From positions 38,478 through 102,477 of the forward strand of contig CAZZAO010000002.1 in assembly GCA_964652205.1 (NCBI GenBank): a stretch of 64,000 bases of DNA. Direction: 5' to 3'. The notes under the pieces are model-generated. The model made no database searches and was not told the origin of the DNA. It saw nothing but the letters and a program-made list of their open reading frames with translations. Both the position numbers and the translations under genes were made by a program. Below are positions 25,362 through 31,788 of this stretch, in pieces. The number at the start of each line of letters is the position of its first letter. Position 1 is the stretch's first letter. The stretch is from ZC4RG36 sp964652205 (lineage in GTDB: Bacteria; Chloroflexota; Anaerolineae; Aggregatilineales; Phototrophicaceae).

Positions 25362-26927
25362 ATGATGGTTGCGCCTGAAAATCCCCTCGTCTCGGTCAAA
25401 AAGCTGGTCAAGCGCTACGGCGGTGTCGTCGCGCTCGACAGCATGAATCTGGAAGTGCAGCGCGGGACGGTTCACGCCGTCGTCGGCGAGAATGGCGCTG
25501 GTAAATCGACCCTCATGAAAACGCTGGCCGGGGTCGTCAGGCCAGACAGCGGGACGATTCAACTCAACGGTCAGCCCGTGACGCTCGATTCGCCGCAGCA
25601 GGCACGAGCGCGCGGCATCGGCATCGTCTATCAGGAATTGAGCCTGTTCCCGCAGCGCTCGGTGCTGGCAAACCTGTTTGTCAACCACGAACCGACGCGC
25701 CACGGCCTGATTTCCAGCCGCGCGATGGAAGAACAGAGCCGCAATTTACTCGGCCAGCTCGGCCTGCGGGTCGATGTCTACGCCCCGGTTGGTCGCCTGA
25801 GCATCGGCGAGCAGCAGTTAGTCGAGTTATGCCGCGTGCTGCTCGAAGAACCGCGCCTGCTGATCCTCGACGAGCCAAATTCGGCCCTCAATGAGCGCGA
25901 AACCGAGCGGTTGTTCGCCGTTCTGCACCAGCTTCGCGCGCGCGGCATCACCATGCTTTACGTCTCGCACCGGCTCGAAGAGGTTTTTTCGATCTCCGAC
26001 CGGGTGACGGTGACGCGCAATGGCCGCGATGTGCTGACGAAAGACCGCGCCGACCTGACTATCCCCGAAGTGATCGAAGGGATGATCGGCACGCATCAGG
26101 AAGCGTTATTCCCGCCGCCGCTGCCGATCAAGGCCGGACAGCAGACGCAGATTGTCGTCAAGGGGTTGAGCGGCGGGGCGTTGAAGGATGTCGATTTTAC
26201 AGCCCGTTCGGGCGAGATTGTCGGCTTCGCCGGGCTGGAAGGCTCCGGCGTCACGACGCTGCTCGGCCTGATGTTCGGTCTGGAGAAGGCCAGAACCGGG
26301 ACTGTGACCTATCCCGACCAGAAGGGGCTGCCGCGCAGCCCGACCGAAGCAGCCCGGCGCGGCGTTTGCCTCGTCCCCGCCGACCGCAAGCGCAACGGCC
26401 TGATGCTCGACCAGAGCCTGATTGCCAACCTGAGTCAGGTCATCGTCGGCGCGTTGTCTGACCGAGCGCCGTGGTACAACCGGCAGGTCGCGGCAGAACG
26501 CGCCCGACGCCAGATCGACCAGCTCCATATCAAGACGCGCTCGCCCTATGCGCTGGCGAATCAGCTTTCGGGCGGCAATCAGCAGAAAGTCGTCATCGGC
26601 AAATGGCTGGAGATCGCGCCGAAGATCATCCTGCTCGACGACCCGACGCGCGGCGTCGACGTCGGCGCAAAACGCGAGATTTACGGGCTGATTCGCCAGA
26701 TGTCGTCCGAGGGGCGCATCGTCCTGTTCAGCTCGACCGAGCTATCAGAATTGATCGGCCTGTGCGACCGGATCATCGTCCTCTATCGCGGGCGGCTAGC
26801 CGGAGAACTGAGCGGCAGCGACATTCAGCAAAGCACGCTGCTGCACCTGATTAACACCGGCGAAAGGCCGCCGAACTCACCCTCTGACTCCCTCGCCGCA
26901 GGCAGGGAGGGGGAATCGAGGCCGTAG
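25362..26927 (+). CDS. Sugar ABC transporter double ATPase (RbsA/MglA type)
   Basis: 521 residues with two nucleotide-binding domains. The first has Walker A GENGAGKST, signature LSIGEQQ and Walker B LLILDEPNSAL. The second lacks a Walker A Lys (GLEGSGVTT), as is usual in this family, but has LSGGNQQKV and DDPTRGVDVG. It powers uptake with the permease at 28288. ATG at 25362 or 25365, with no strong ribosome binding site, after a hairpin that follows the binding-protein gene. The last 17 codons run into a dispersed repeat (26876-26920) that encodes a Ser/Pro-rich tail. Confidence 0.93.
   Translation: MMVAPENPLVSVKKLVKRYGGVVALDSMNLEVQRGTVHAVVGENGAGKSTLMKTLAGVVRPDSGTIQLNGQPVTLDSPQQARARGIGIVYQELSLFPQRSVLANLFVNHEPTRHGLISSRAMEEQSRNLLGQLGLRVDVYAPVGRLSIGEQQLVELCRVLLEEPRLLILDEPNSALNERETERLFAVLHQLRARGITMLYVSHRLEEVFSISDRVTVTRNGRDVLTKDRADLTIPEVIEGMIGTHQEALFPPPLPIKAGQQTQIVVKGLSGGALKDVDFTARSGEIVGFAGLEGSGVTTLLGLMFGLEKARTGTVTYPDQKGLPRSPTEAARRGVCLVPADRKRNGLMLDQSLIANLSQVIVGALSDRAPWYNRQVAAERARRQIDQLHIKTRSPYALANQLSGGNQQKVVIGKWLEIAPKIILLDDPTRGVDVGAKREIYGLIRQMSSEGRIVLFSSTELSELIGLCDRIIVLYRGRLAGELSGSDIQQSTLLHLINTGERPPNSPSDSLAAGREGESRP
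26876..26920. repeat. Dispersed repeat at the 3' end of the ATPase gene
   Basis: CTCACCCTCTGACTCCCTCG, then CGCAGGCAGGGAGGGGGA, reverse orientation compared with 7057-7115. It forms the last codons of the ATPase. Confidence 0.55.
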
Positions 26928-27097
26928 CGGTATGATGGATCGTGTCCGCGCCAGCCACCAGATCGGCCTCGATCAATGCGGTATCCGAGACAAGTTGTTC
27001 AGCAGCAAACACGGAACAACGGGCGTGACGCATCATGCCCAAAACCACGTTCACGATCAAATTTACGAGTGCCATGAGTTTTGAAGGAGAATCCACC

Positions 27098-27442
27098 ATG
27101 ATCCGTCGCGCGTTTGTCATGCGCCTCAAGGAAGGCGCGCTGGATGAGTATATCCAGCACCACGACACCATCTGGGAAAAGTGGCCCGCGCTGGTCGAGG
27201 AAATGAAGAAAAGCGGCATCCACTCGATTACCACTTTCGAGGATAACCCGAACCTGTTCCTGTTCTCCGAGGTCGAGAGTGAGGACTCATGGGATAAGCT
27301 ATGGCATTCCGCCATCCATGACCAGTGGTCGGCAGAAGCCATGAACCCGCTGATGTTCTTCCGCCCCGATGGGATCGTCGAGTCAAAAGACGTCCACGAG
27401 ATTTTCCATCTGGAGCCGTTCAAAGGGCCGGGCGCGAAGTAG
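27098..27442 (+). CDS. rhaM: L-rhamnose mutarotase
   Basis: 114 residues from the ATG at 27098, with AAGGAG 8 bases upstream; an upstream in-frame ATG (27035) lacks a binding site. The family features are RRAFVMRLKEGALDEYIQHHDTIWEKWPAL with the conserved His residues, and a C-terminal MFFRPDGIVESKDVHEIFHLE. RhaM interconverts alpha and beta anomers of L-rhamnose after uptake. This is the best indicator of the substrate of the operon. The SDR gene follows 15 bases later. Confidence 0.9.
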   Translation: MIRRAFVMRLKEGALDEYIQHHDTIWEKWPALVEEMKKSGIHSITTFEDNPNLFLFSEVESEDSWDKLWHSAIHDQWSAEAMNPLMFFRPDGIVESKDVHEIFHLEPFKGPGAK

Positions 27443-27457
27443 AGTAAAGGCCAGACG

Positions 27458-28282
27458 ATGACCGAACTGAAAGGCAAAATTGCCGTCGTCACCGGGGCCA
27501 GCCGCGGACTGGGCCAGCGCGCTGCCATTCGGCTCGGCGTGCGCGGCGTGGCCGTGGCGCTGGTCGCTCGCAGCGAGCCGCAGCTCCGCGAGACGGCGGC
27601 GATGATCGAGCAGCACGGCGGGCGCGCTATCGTCGTCCCCGCCGACCTGAGCAGCCCCGGCTTCGCCAGCGGCCTGAAGCAGGCCGTCGAGAGCCAGTTG
27701 GGCCAACCGTCGATTCTCGTCAACGCGGCGGGCATCTTCGGGCCGATTCAGCTCATCAGGGATTCGGAGCCGAAGGCGTGGATCGAGACGATCATGATTG
27801 ACGCCATCAGCGCCTACCTGACCTGCAATGCCTTCGTCGGCGGCATGATCGACCAGCAGTGGGGCCGAATCGTCAACGTGACGTCGGCGGCCTCGCTGCA
27901 CCCGCCGGGGCCGATCAACAGCGCTTACGGCACGGCCAAAGCGGCGCTCAACCAGTTCACGCGTCATCTGGCCGCCGAACTCGAAGGCACGGGCGTGACA
28001 GCCAACGTGATCCATCCCGGCGACGTCAAAACCGAGATGTTCGAGTACATCCGTGAGACATCAAGCACAATGGGGCCGGAAGCCGATGCCTACAAGCAGT
28101 GGGTGGCGTGGATGGATGAAACCGGCGGCGACGACCCGGAAAAAGCTGCCGACCTGATTATCGATCTGATGGGCGACGCGGCAGCTTCGGTCAACGGACA
28201 ATTTCTGTGGATCAAGGACGGCTTGCAGGCCCCGATACCCAGTTGGGGCGAGCCGGACAGCGCCCAGCCCTGGCGAAAGTAA
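27458..28282 (+). CDS. SDR dehydrogenase, perhaps acting on L-rhamnose
   Basis: 274 residues, classical short-chain dehydrogenase/reductase: TGASRGLG near the N-terminus binds NAD(P), NAAG lies in the middle, and the catalytic Ser, Tyr and Lys are in TSAASLHPPGPINSAYGTAKAA. In other bacteria an SDR L-rhamnose 1-dehydrogenase starts the non-phosphorylated rhamnose pathway, and the flanking mutarotase fits that; the exact reaction is inferred. Five bases separate it from the permease gene. The remaining pathway genes are not in the window. Confidence 0.85.
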   Translation: MTELKGKIAVVTGASRGLGQRAAIRLGVRGVAVALVARSEPQLRETAAMIEQHGGRAIVVPADLSSPGFASGLKQAVESQLGQPSILVNAAGIFGPIQLIRDSEPKAWIETIMIDAISAYLTCNAFVGGMIDQQWGRIVNVTSAASLHPPGPINSAYGTAKAALNQFTRHLAAELEGTGVTANVIHPGDVKTEMFEYIRETSSTMGPEADAYKQWVAWMDETGGDDPEKAADLIIDLMGDAAASVNGQFLWIKDGLQAPIPSWGEPDSAQPWRK

Positions 28283-28287
28283 CCTCT

Positions 28288-29304
28288 ATGGCGAATCCCG
28301 GTCCCTCGAACAGCGAACCATCCGCGCCGCCGCGTCGTCGCGGCATCCGCCTGCCGGAAGAAATCGGCGTCATCGTCGCGCTGATCGTGCTGGTTGCGAT
28401 TGTCGGCATCGCCCGACCGCGCTTCCTCAACCCGATCAACATGCTCCAGATCATCGGCAACACGACGTTTCAGGGCATGATCGCGCTCGGCATGGTCTTT
28501 CTGCTGGCGATCCGCGAAATCGACCTGTCGGTCGGCTGGATGTTCAATTTCACCGCCGTCGTCACCGCCCTGCTGATGGTGGCAGGCTGGAACCCGTGGC
28601 TGGCGGCGCTGGCTGGCATCATTTTCGGCGGGCTGCTCGGCCTGGTCAACGGCCTGCTGTCGGTCAACCTGCGCCTGCCCGCGATCATTATCACGCTCGG
28701 CACCTACTCGATGTTCCACGGCCTGTCGCTGGTCGCCAACCAGTCGCGGCCCATCGTCGCGCCTGACCAGACCGGCAGCTTCTTCACGCTGATTACGACC
28801 AAGATCGGCGGCGTACTCCCCGTCGTCGCCATCGTCTTTATCGCGCTGGCCGTCGCCCTGCATCTGATGCTGCACCGGACGCGCTTCGGCTATCGCGTGC
28901 AGGCCATCGGCAGCAACCCGGAAGCGGCGGAGCTTGCCGGTATCCCGATTGCGCGGGTGCGGCTGCAAACGCTGGTGCTGATGGGCGCGATCTGCGGGCT
29001 GTCCGGCGCGCTGTTCATCGGCTTTCGCGGCGCGATTGACCCGACGACCGGGCAGGATTTCGCCCTGACCGTCATCGCCGCCGCCATCATCGGCGGGACG
29101 CCGCTCTCCGGCGGCTGGGGGACGATCATCGGCGCAGTCGCCGGGATGCTGATCATTCAGGTCATCAGCAGCGGCATCATCTTCTTCGGCATCGACGCGA
29201 CCTGGAGTACCTTCGTCACCGGCGCGGTGATCGTGCTGGCCGTCGTCCTTGATCAGGTCGTGCGCTATCAGCGCCGCCGCAGCGCCGAGCGCGTCGAGGA
29301 TTAA
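28288..29304 (+). CDS. Sugar ABC transporter permease (RbsC type)
   Basis: 338 residues from the ATG at 28288; an in-frame start at 28207 lies inside the SDR gene and is rejected. After a Pro/Arg-rich N-terminus come eight to ten membrane helices with the family motif ALGMVFLLAIREIDLSVGWM and RLPAIIITLGTYSMFHGLSL. The cytoplasmic EAA-like loop GSNPEAAELAGIPIARVR contacts the ATPase. It completes the binding protein and double ATPase. Unusually it is the last gene, behind the two metabolic genes. Confidence 0.9.
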   Translation: MANPGPSNSEPSAPPRRRGIRLPEEIGVIVALIVLVAIVGIARPRFLNPINMLQIIGNTTFQGMIALGMVFLLAIREIDLSVGWMFNFTAVVTALLMVAGWNPWLAALAGIIFGGLLGLVNGLLSVNLRLPAIIITLGTYSMFHGLSLVANQSRPIVAPDQTGSFFTLITTKIGGVLPVVAIVFIALAVALHLMLHRTRFGYRVQAIGSNPEAAELAGIPIARVRLQTLVLMGAICGLSGALFIGFRGAIDPTTGQDFALTVIAAAIIGGTPLSGGWGTIIGAVAGMLIIQVISSGIIFFGIDATWSTFVTGAVIVLAVVLDQVVRYQRRRSAERVED

Positions 29305-29372
29305 ACCACGCTGCCCCCGCCGGACTCTGGTATGATGGACGCATCCGCCAGTCCGGCAGCGAGGGATGTGGA

Positions 29373-29684
29373 ATGAGCGAAGTCACTGTCCTTTCCATTG
29401 ATCTGATCGTCTCCGACCCAAAAATCCGCAGTGGCCGCCCGATCATTGCCGGAACGACGATGCGCGTGCAGGACATCGTTACCGGCTACCGATTTAAGGG
29501 CTACACGGTCGACGATCTGGTGATGTACTACCCCCATCTGAGCCACGCGCAGATTCATGCGGCGCTGGCGTACTACTACGCGCATCAGACGGAAATCGAC
29601 CAGCAGATCGCAGATGACGCAGAATTCGCCGCCAGGGCAAAGGCTGAAGGTCTTGGACAACGCCATTCGCCTTTACTTCGATGA
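29373..29684 (+). CDS. DUF433 antitoxin
   Basis: 103 residues. The DUF433 core is VSDPKIRSGRPIIAGTTMRVQDIVTGYRFKGYTVDDLVMYYPHLSHAQIHAALAYYYAH, split here by its strands and helices into a winged-helix-like fold. Its gene overlaps the DUF5615 gene by 32 bases. The pair is a known toxin-antitoxin module in which this partner binds DNA and neutralises the PIN-like toxin. Confidence 0.88.
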   Translation: MSEVTVLSIDLIVSDPKIRSGRPIIAGTTMRVQDIVTGYRFKGYTVDDLVMYYPHLSHAQIHAALAYYYAHQTEIDQQIADDAEFAARAKAEGLGQRHSPLLR

Positions 29685-29988
29685 GAATGTCGAAACGGTC
29701 GTTGCTGACCAACTCAGGCAGCGTGGTATTGAAGCGATAACTGTACGGGACTTGGGGCTGCGGGGAGATACCGACGAAAACCATCTTCGGCGGGCAACTC
29801 AAATGGGTTATGTCGTCTGTACCTACGATACAGATTATCTACGACTCAATGCGGAAGGCATTTCCCACGCGGGTATTGTTTTCGCGGTCAAGGAAAATAC
29901 ATCGCTGGGCGATTGGGTACGCAAGCTCGAACTGATTTGCCGCGTTTATAGCGCTGAAGATATGCAAAATCAGGTTGAGTATCTGTAA
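29653..29988 (+). CDS. DUF5615 PIN-like toxin, TTG start
   Basis: 111 residues from a TTG at 29653, with GAAGG upstream; the frame opens earlier but the family begins IRLYFDENVE. Motifs are LYFDENVETVVADQLRQRG, then LGLRGDTDENHLRRATQMG and CTYDTDYLRL, which place the acidic residues of a reduced PIN ribonuclease. Translation depends on the overlapping DUF433 gene. A terminator follows directly. Confidence 0.85.
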   Translation: MDNAIRLYFDENVETVVADQLRQRGIEAITVRDLGLRGDTDENHLRRATQMGYVVCTYDTDYLRLNAEGISHAGIVFAVKENTSLGDWVRKLELICRVYSAEDMQNQVEYL

Positions 29989-30002
29989 TACCTTGTGAAT
30001 CA

Positions 30003-30037
30003 AAAACAGGGCTTCCCGCGTGGGATTGCCCTGTTTT
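30003..30037. terminator. Bidirectional terminator
   Basis: AAAACAGGGC (30003-30012) pairs with GCCCTGTTTT (30028-30037), with an inner CCC/GGG. T runs exist on either strand, so it can serve the toxin gene and the convergent SWIM gene. Confidence 0.8.
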
Positions 30038-30056
30038 GCGTCCGGGTCAGCAAGCC

Positions 30057-30563
30057 TTACACCTGACTGGCAACCGCCGTTGCAGCGGGTGTCGGCAGCA
30101 TCGCGCCGAGGATCCGCTCCATCGCCATCGTGTGGCTGCACACGCCGCGACTGCGGAAAAACGAGCAGTCGCACGACCAGCGTCCCTCGTGGAACTGGGT
30201 GTGATGGTCGCTGTTTTCGCCGTGGAAGGTGACTTCGAGAGCCGAGAAATGGACGCGGTCAGGTTCTTCAGAATAACGCCTGGCCTTCTCGACATCGCTG
30301 ACGACGTTCTGACCGGGCGCGTAAGGCAGCGGCTCGCGCTTGAGCATCGGGCGCAGCGTTCGCTCCATCGACATGATGTGCGGGCAGATGCCGTGGCGGT
30401 GGAAACCGGGGCAGTTGCACTGCCAGCCCTCAGCGCTGAGGATCATCTGATAGGTGCTGTTATCTCCCTTGAAATCGGCGGTGAGGCTGTTGAATGTGAT
30501 TCGGCTGCGTTCCTGAGCGTACTGCCGGGCCTTCTCGATTTTGCCGATCATTCCGTAGTCCAT
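30057..30563 (-). CDS. Protein with two tandem SWIM zinc fingers
   Basis: 168 residues. Two related halves each carry the SWIM pattern CxCx(n)CxH: Cys49, Cys51, Cys60, His62 (WQCNCPGFHRHGICPH) and Cys131, Cys133, Cys142, His144 (WSCDCSFFRSRGVCSH), each before a matching MxMERxLxxML helix. The protein is probably an internal duplication. SWIM domains bind DNA or protein partners. AGGAGGTTTTCCC before the ATG is a strong ribosome binding site. No promoter is seen in the 45 bases up to the terminator at 30609-30651, so it is probably transcribed from 30738-30766 through that terminator. Confidence 0.85.
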   Translation of the reverse strand: MDYGMIGKIEKARQYAQERSRITFNSLTADFKGDNSTYQMILSAEGWQCNCPGFHRHGICPHIMSMERTLRPMLKREPLPYAPGQNVVSDVEKARRYSEEPDRVHFSALEVTFHGENSDHHTQFHEGRWSCDCSFFRSRGVCSHTMAMERILGAMLPTPAATAVASQV

Positions 30564-30608
30564 TGGGAAAACCTCCTGCTTTCTTTGGGAAATCTGGGAT
30601 ATGGACCT

Positions 30609-30651
30609 GAAAAAGAACGCGCGGTTGGGGCAACTGCCCGAACCGCGCGTT
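30609..30651 (-). terminator. Intrinsic terminator between leader peptide and SWIM gene
   Basis: On the minus strand AACGCGCGGTT (30651-30641) pairs exactly with AACCGCGCGTT (30626-30616); an inner GGGC/GCCC stem stacks on it. CTTTTTC (30615-30609) follows. The leader stop codon overlaps its 5' edge. It is therefore well placed to act as a translation-dependent attenuator. Confidence 0.75.
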
Positions 30652-30704
30652 TAGTGACTACGTCTGAGTCGAAACCCTAATTTTGCTGGCCGCAACACTT
30701 TCAT
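30651..30704 (-). CDS. 17-residue leader peptide
   Basis: ATG at 30704, TAA at 30653-30651, product MKVLRPAKLGFRLRRSH. AAGGAGG at 30717-30711 stands 6 bases before the start, a near-perfect ribosome binding site, and a good promoter lies just upstream. The peptide is basic with four Arg in four different codons and no run of one amino acid. It ends at a terminator hairpin. Either it is a regulatory leader for the SWIM gene or a small protein in its own right; no match is known to me. Confidence 0.55.
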   Translation of the reverse strand: MKVLRPAKLGFRLRRSH

Positions 30705-30737
30705 GATGCACCTCCTTCAACTGCGCCAACTACTCAT

Positions 30738-30766
30738 AGTTTAACGCAGCTTTAAATTAGCGTCAA
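30738..30766 (-). promoter_or_regulatory. Promoter of the leader peptide and SWIM gene
   Basis: On the minus strand TTGACG (30766-30761), 17 bases, TAAACT (30743-30738). The start point would be near 30731, about 14 bases before the ribosome binding site of the leader peptide. Confidence 0.65.
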
Positions 30767-30810
30767 CCAACCGAACGTTAAGATTAGCCGCTGATCTCCT
30801 GACATTTGTC

Positions 30811-31323
30811 CTATGTTTTGCGCGTGATCTCCCAGGCCAGGTGATTGATTTCGGGCAGGATCAGCTTCTCCAGCGCGGTCTTGACGGCGTTCGGGCTGCC
30901 CGGCATCGAGACGATCAACGTGCCGCGATAGACGCCCGCCGTCGCCCGACTGAGCATGGCCGCCGCGCCAACCTCGTTCCAGCTTAACATGCGGAACAAC
31001 TCGCCGAAGCCGACCATTTCCTTTTCGAGCTTACGGCTGATGACGTCGTAGGTCGTGTCGCGCTGGCTGATGCCTGTGCCGCCGTTGAACAGGACAATCT
31101 GCACTTCGGGCAGCGCGGCCAGCTCGTCGAGGACGGCGGCTACCTGATCTGGCTCGTCCTTAATCAGCCGATAGGCCGCCACTTTATGCCCCTGCTCGGC
31201 CATCGCCTCATCGATATAAGCGCGATTGGCGTCGTTTTCCGGCGTGCGCGTGTCGCTGACTGTGACGATAGCGACTGTCACCGGGCCATGCCCGGCCTTT
31301 TCGCGGTGTTCCTGCGTTCCCAT
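30811..31323 (-). CDS. moaB: Molybdenum cofactor biosynthesis protein MoaB/MogA
   Basis: 170 residues from the ATG at 31323. VTVAIVTVSDTRTPENDANR, the GGTGISQRDTTYDV phosphate-binding loop and VSMPGSPNAVKTAL are MoaB/MogA hallmarks. MogA activates molybdopterin by adenylylation before metal insertion. No other cofactor genes are near. It begins 10 bases after the acetyltransferase stop, so the two are probably cotranscribed. Confidence 0.92.
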   Translation of the reverse strand: MGTQEHREKAGHGPVTVAIVTVSDTRTPENDANRAYIDEAMAEQGHKVAAYRLIKDEPDQVAAVLDELAALPEVQIVLFNGGTGISQRDTTYDVISRKLEKEMVGFGELFRMLSWNEVGAAAMLSRATAGVYRGTLIVSMPGSPNAVKTALEKLILPEINHLAWEITRKT

Positions 31324-31333
31324 TGCTGTTCTC

Positions 31334-31780
31334 CTATCGCTCGCGCCGCCAGAGCGCCGTGGCATTGATGCCATCCTCGGTCAGCGAGAACTCGACGAAA
31401 CCAAAACGGGCGTACAACTGCCGCGCGACCTCGTTGTTGTTACGATAGCTAATCAGAATTTGATCGCCGTCGAGTCTGGCGGCGATCTCGGCCATGACCA
31501 GCGTCAGCGCCTGCGCGCCGTAGCCGTGCTGCTGATAGCGCGCGTCGATCATCAGATGGCGAATCTTCCAGCGGCCATCCCCCGGCTCACGGCTGGTGAG
31601 CGCCAGACCGACCATCTCGGCATCGGCGTAGATCGCCCGAAACGTTGGCTCAGGGAAAAATTGTCCGCGCGCCAGCACATACAGATTATCATGCAGGAAG
31701 CCGCGCTGCGCCGCGTCAACTTCGAGCAGGCTGGCTTCTTCCCAGTTGTCGAGCGTCACAGGCTCCAGATGAATCGCCAT
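31334..31780 (-). CDS. GNAT acetyltransferase (PaiA-like)
   Basis: 148 residues. The acetyl-CoA-binding region is KIRHLMIDARYQQHGYGAQALTLVMAEI, with motif A Q/RxxGxG/A seen as QQHGYGA, and the closing NNEVARQLYARFGFVEF is motif B. A diamine or polyamine substrate is likely by similarity with spermine/spermidine acetyltransferases of the PaiA type. It starts 8 bases after the glycosyltransferase stop at 31789, in one transcription unit with moaB. Confidence 0.85.
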   Translation of the reverse strand: MAIHLEPVTLDNWEEASLLEVDAAQRGFLHDNLYVLARGQFFPEPTFRAIYADAEMVGLALTSREPGDGRWKIRHLMIDARYQQHGYGAQALTLVMAEIAARLDGDQILISYRNNNEVARQLYARFGFVEFSLTEDGINATALWRRER

Positions 31781-31788
31781 ATCTACGC

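Noticed and set aside
27035..27097. Longer start for rhaM
   Set aside because: The upstream ATG has no ribosome binding site, while AAGGAG precedes the ATG at 27098.
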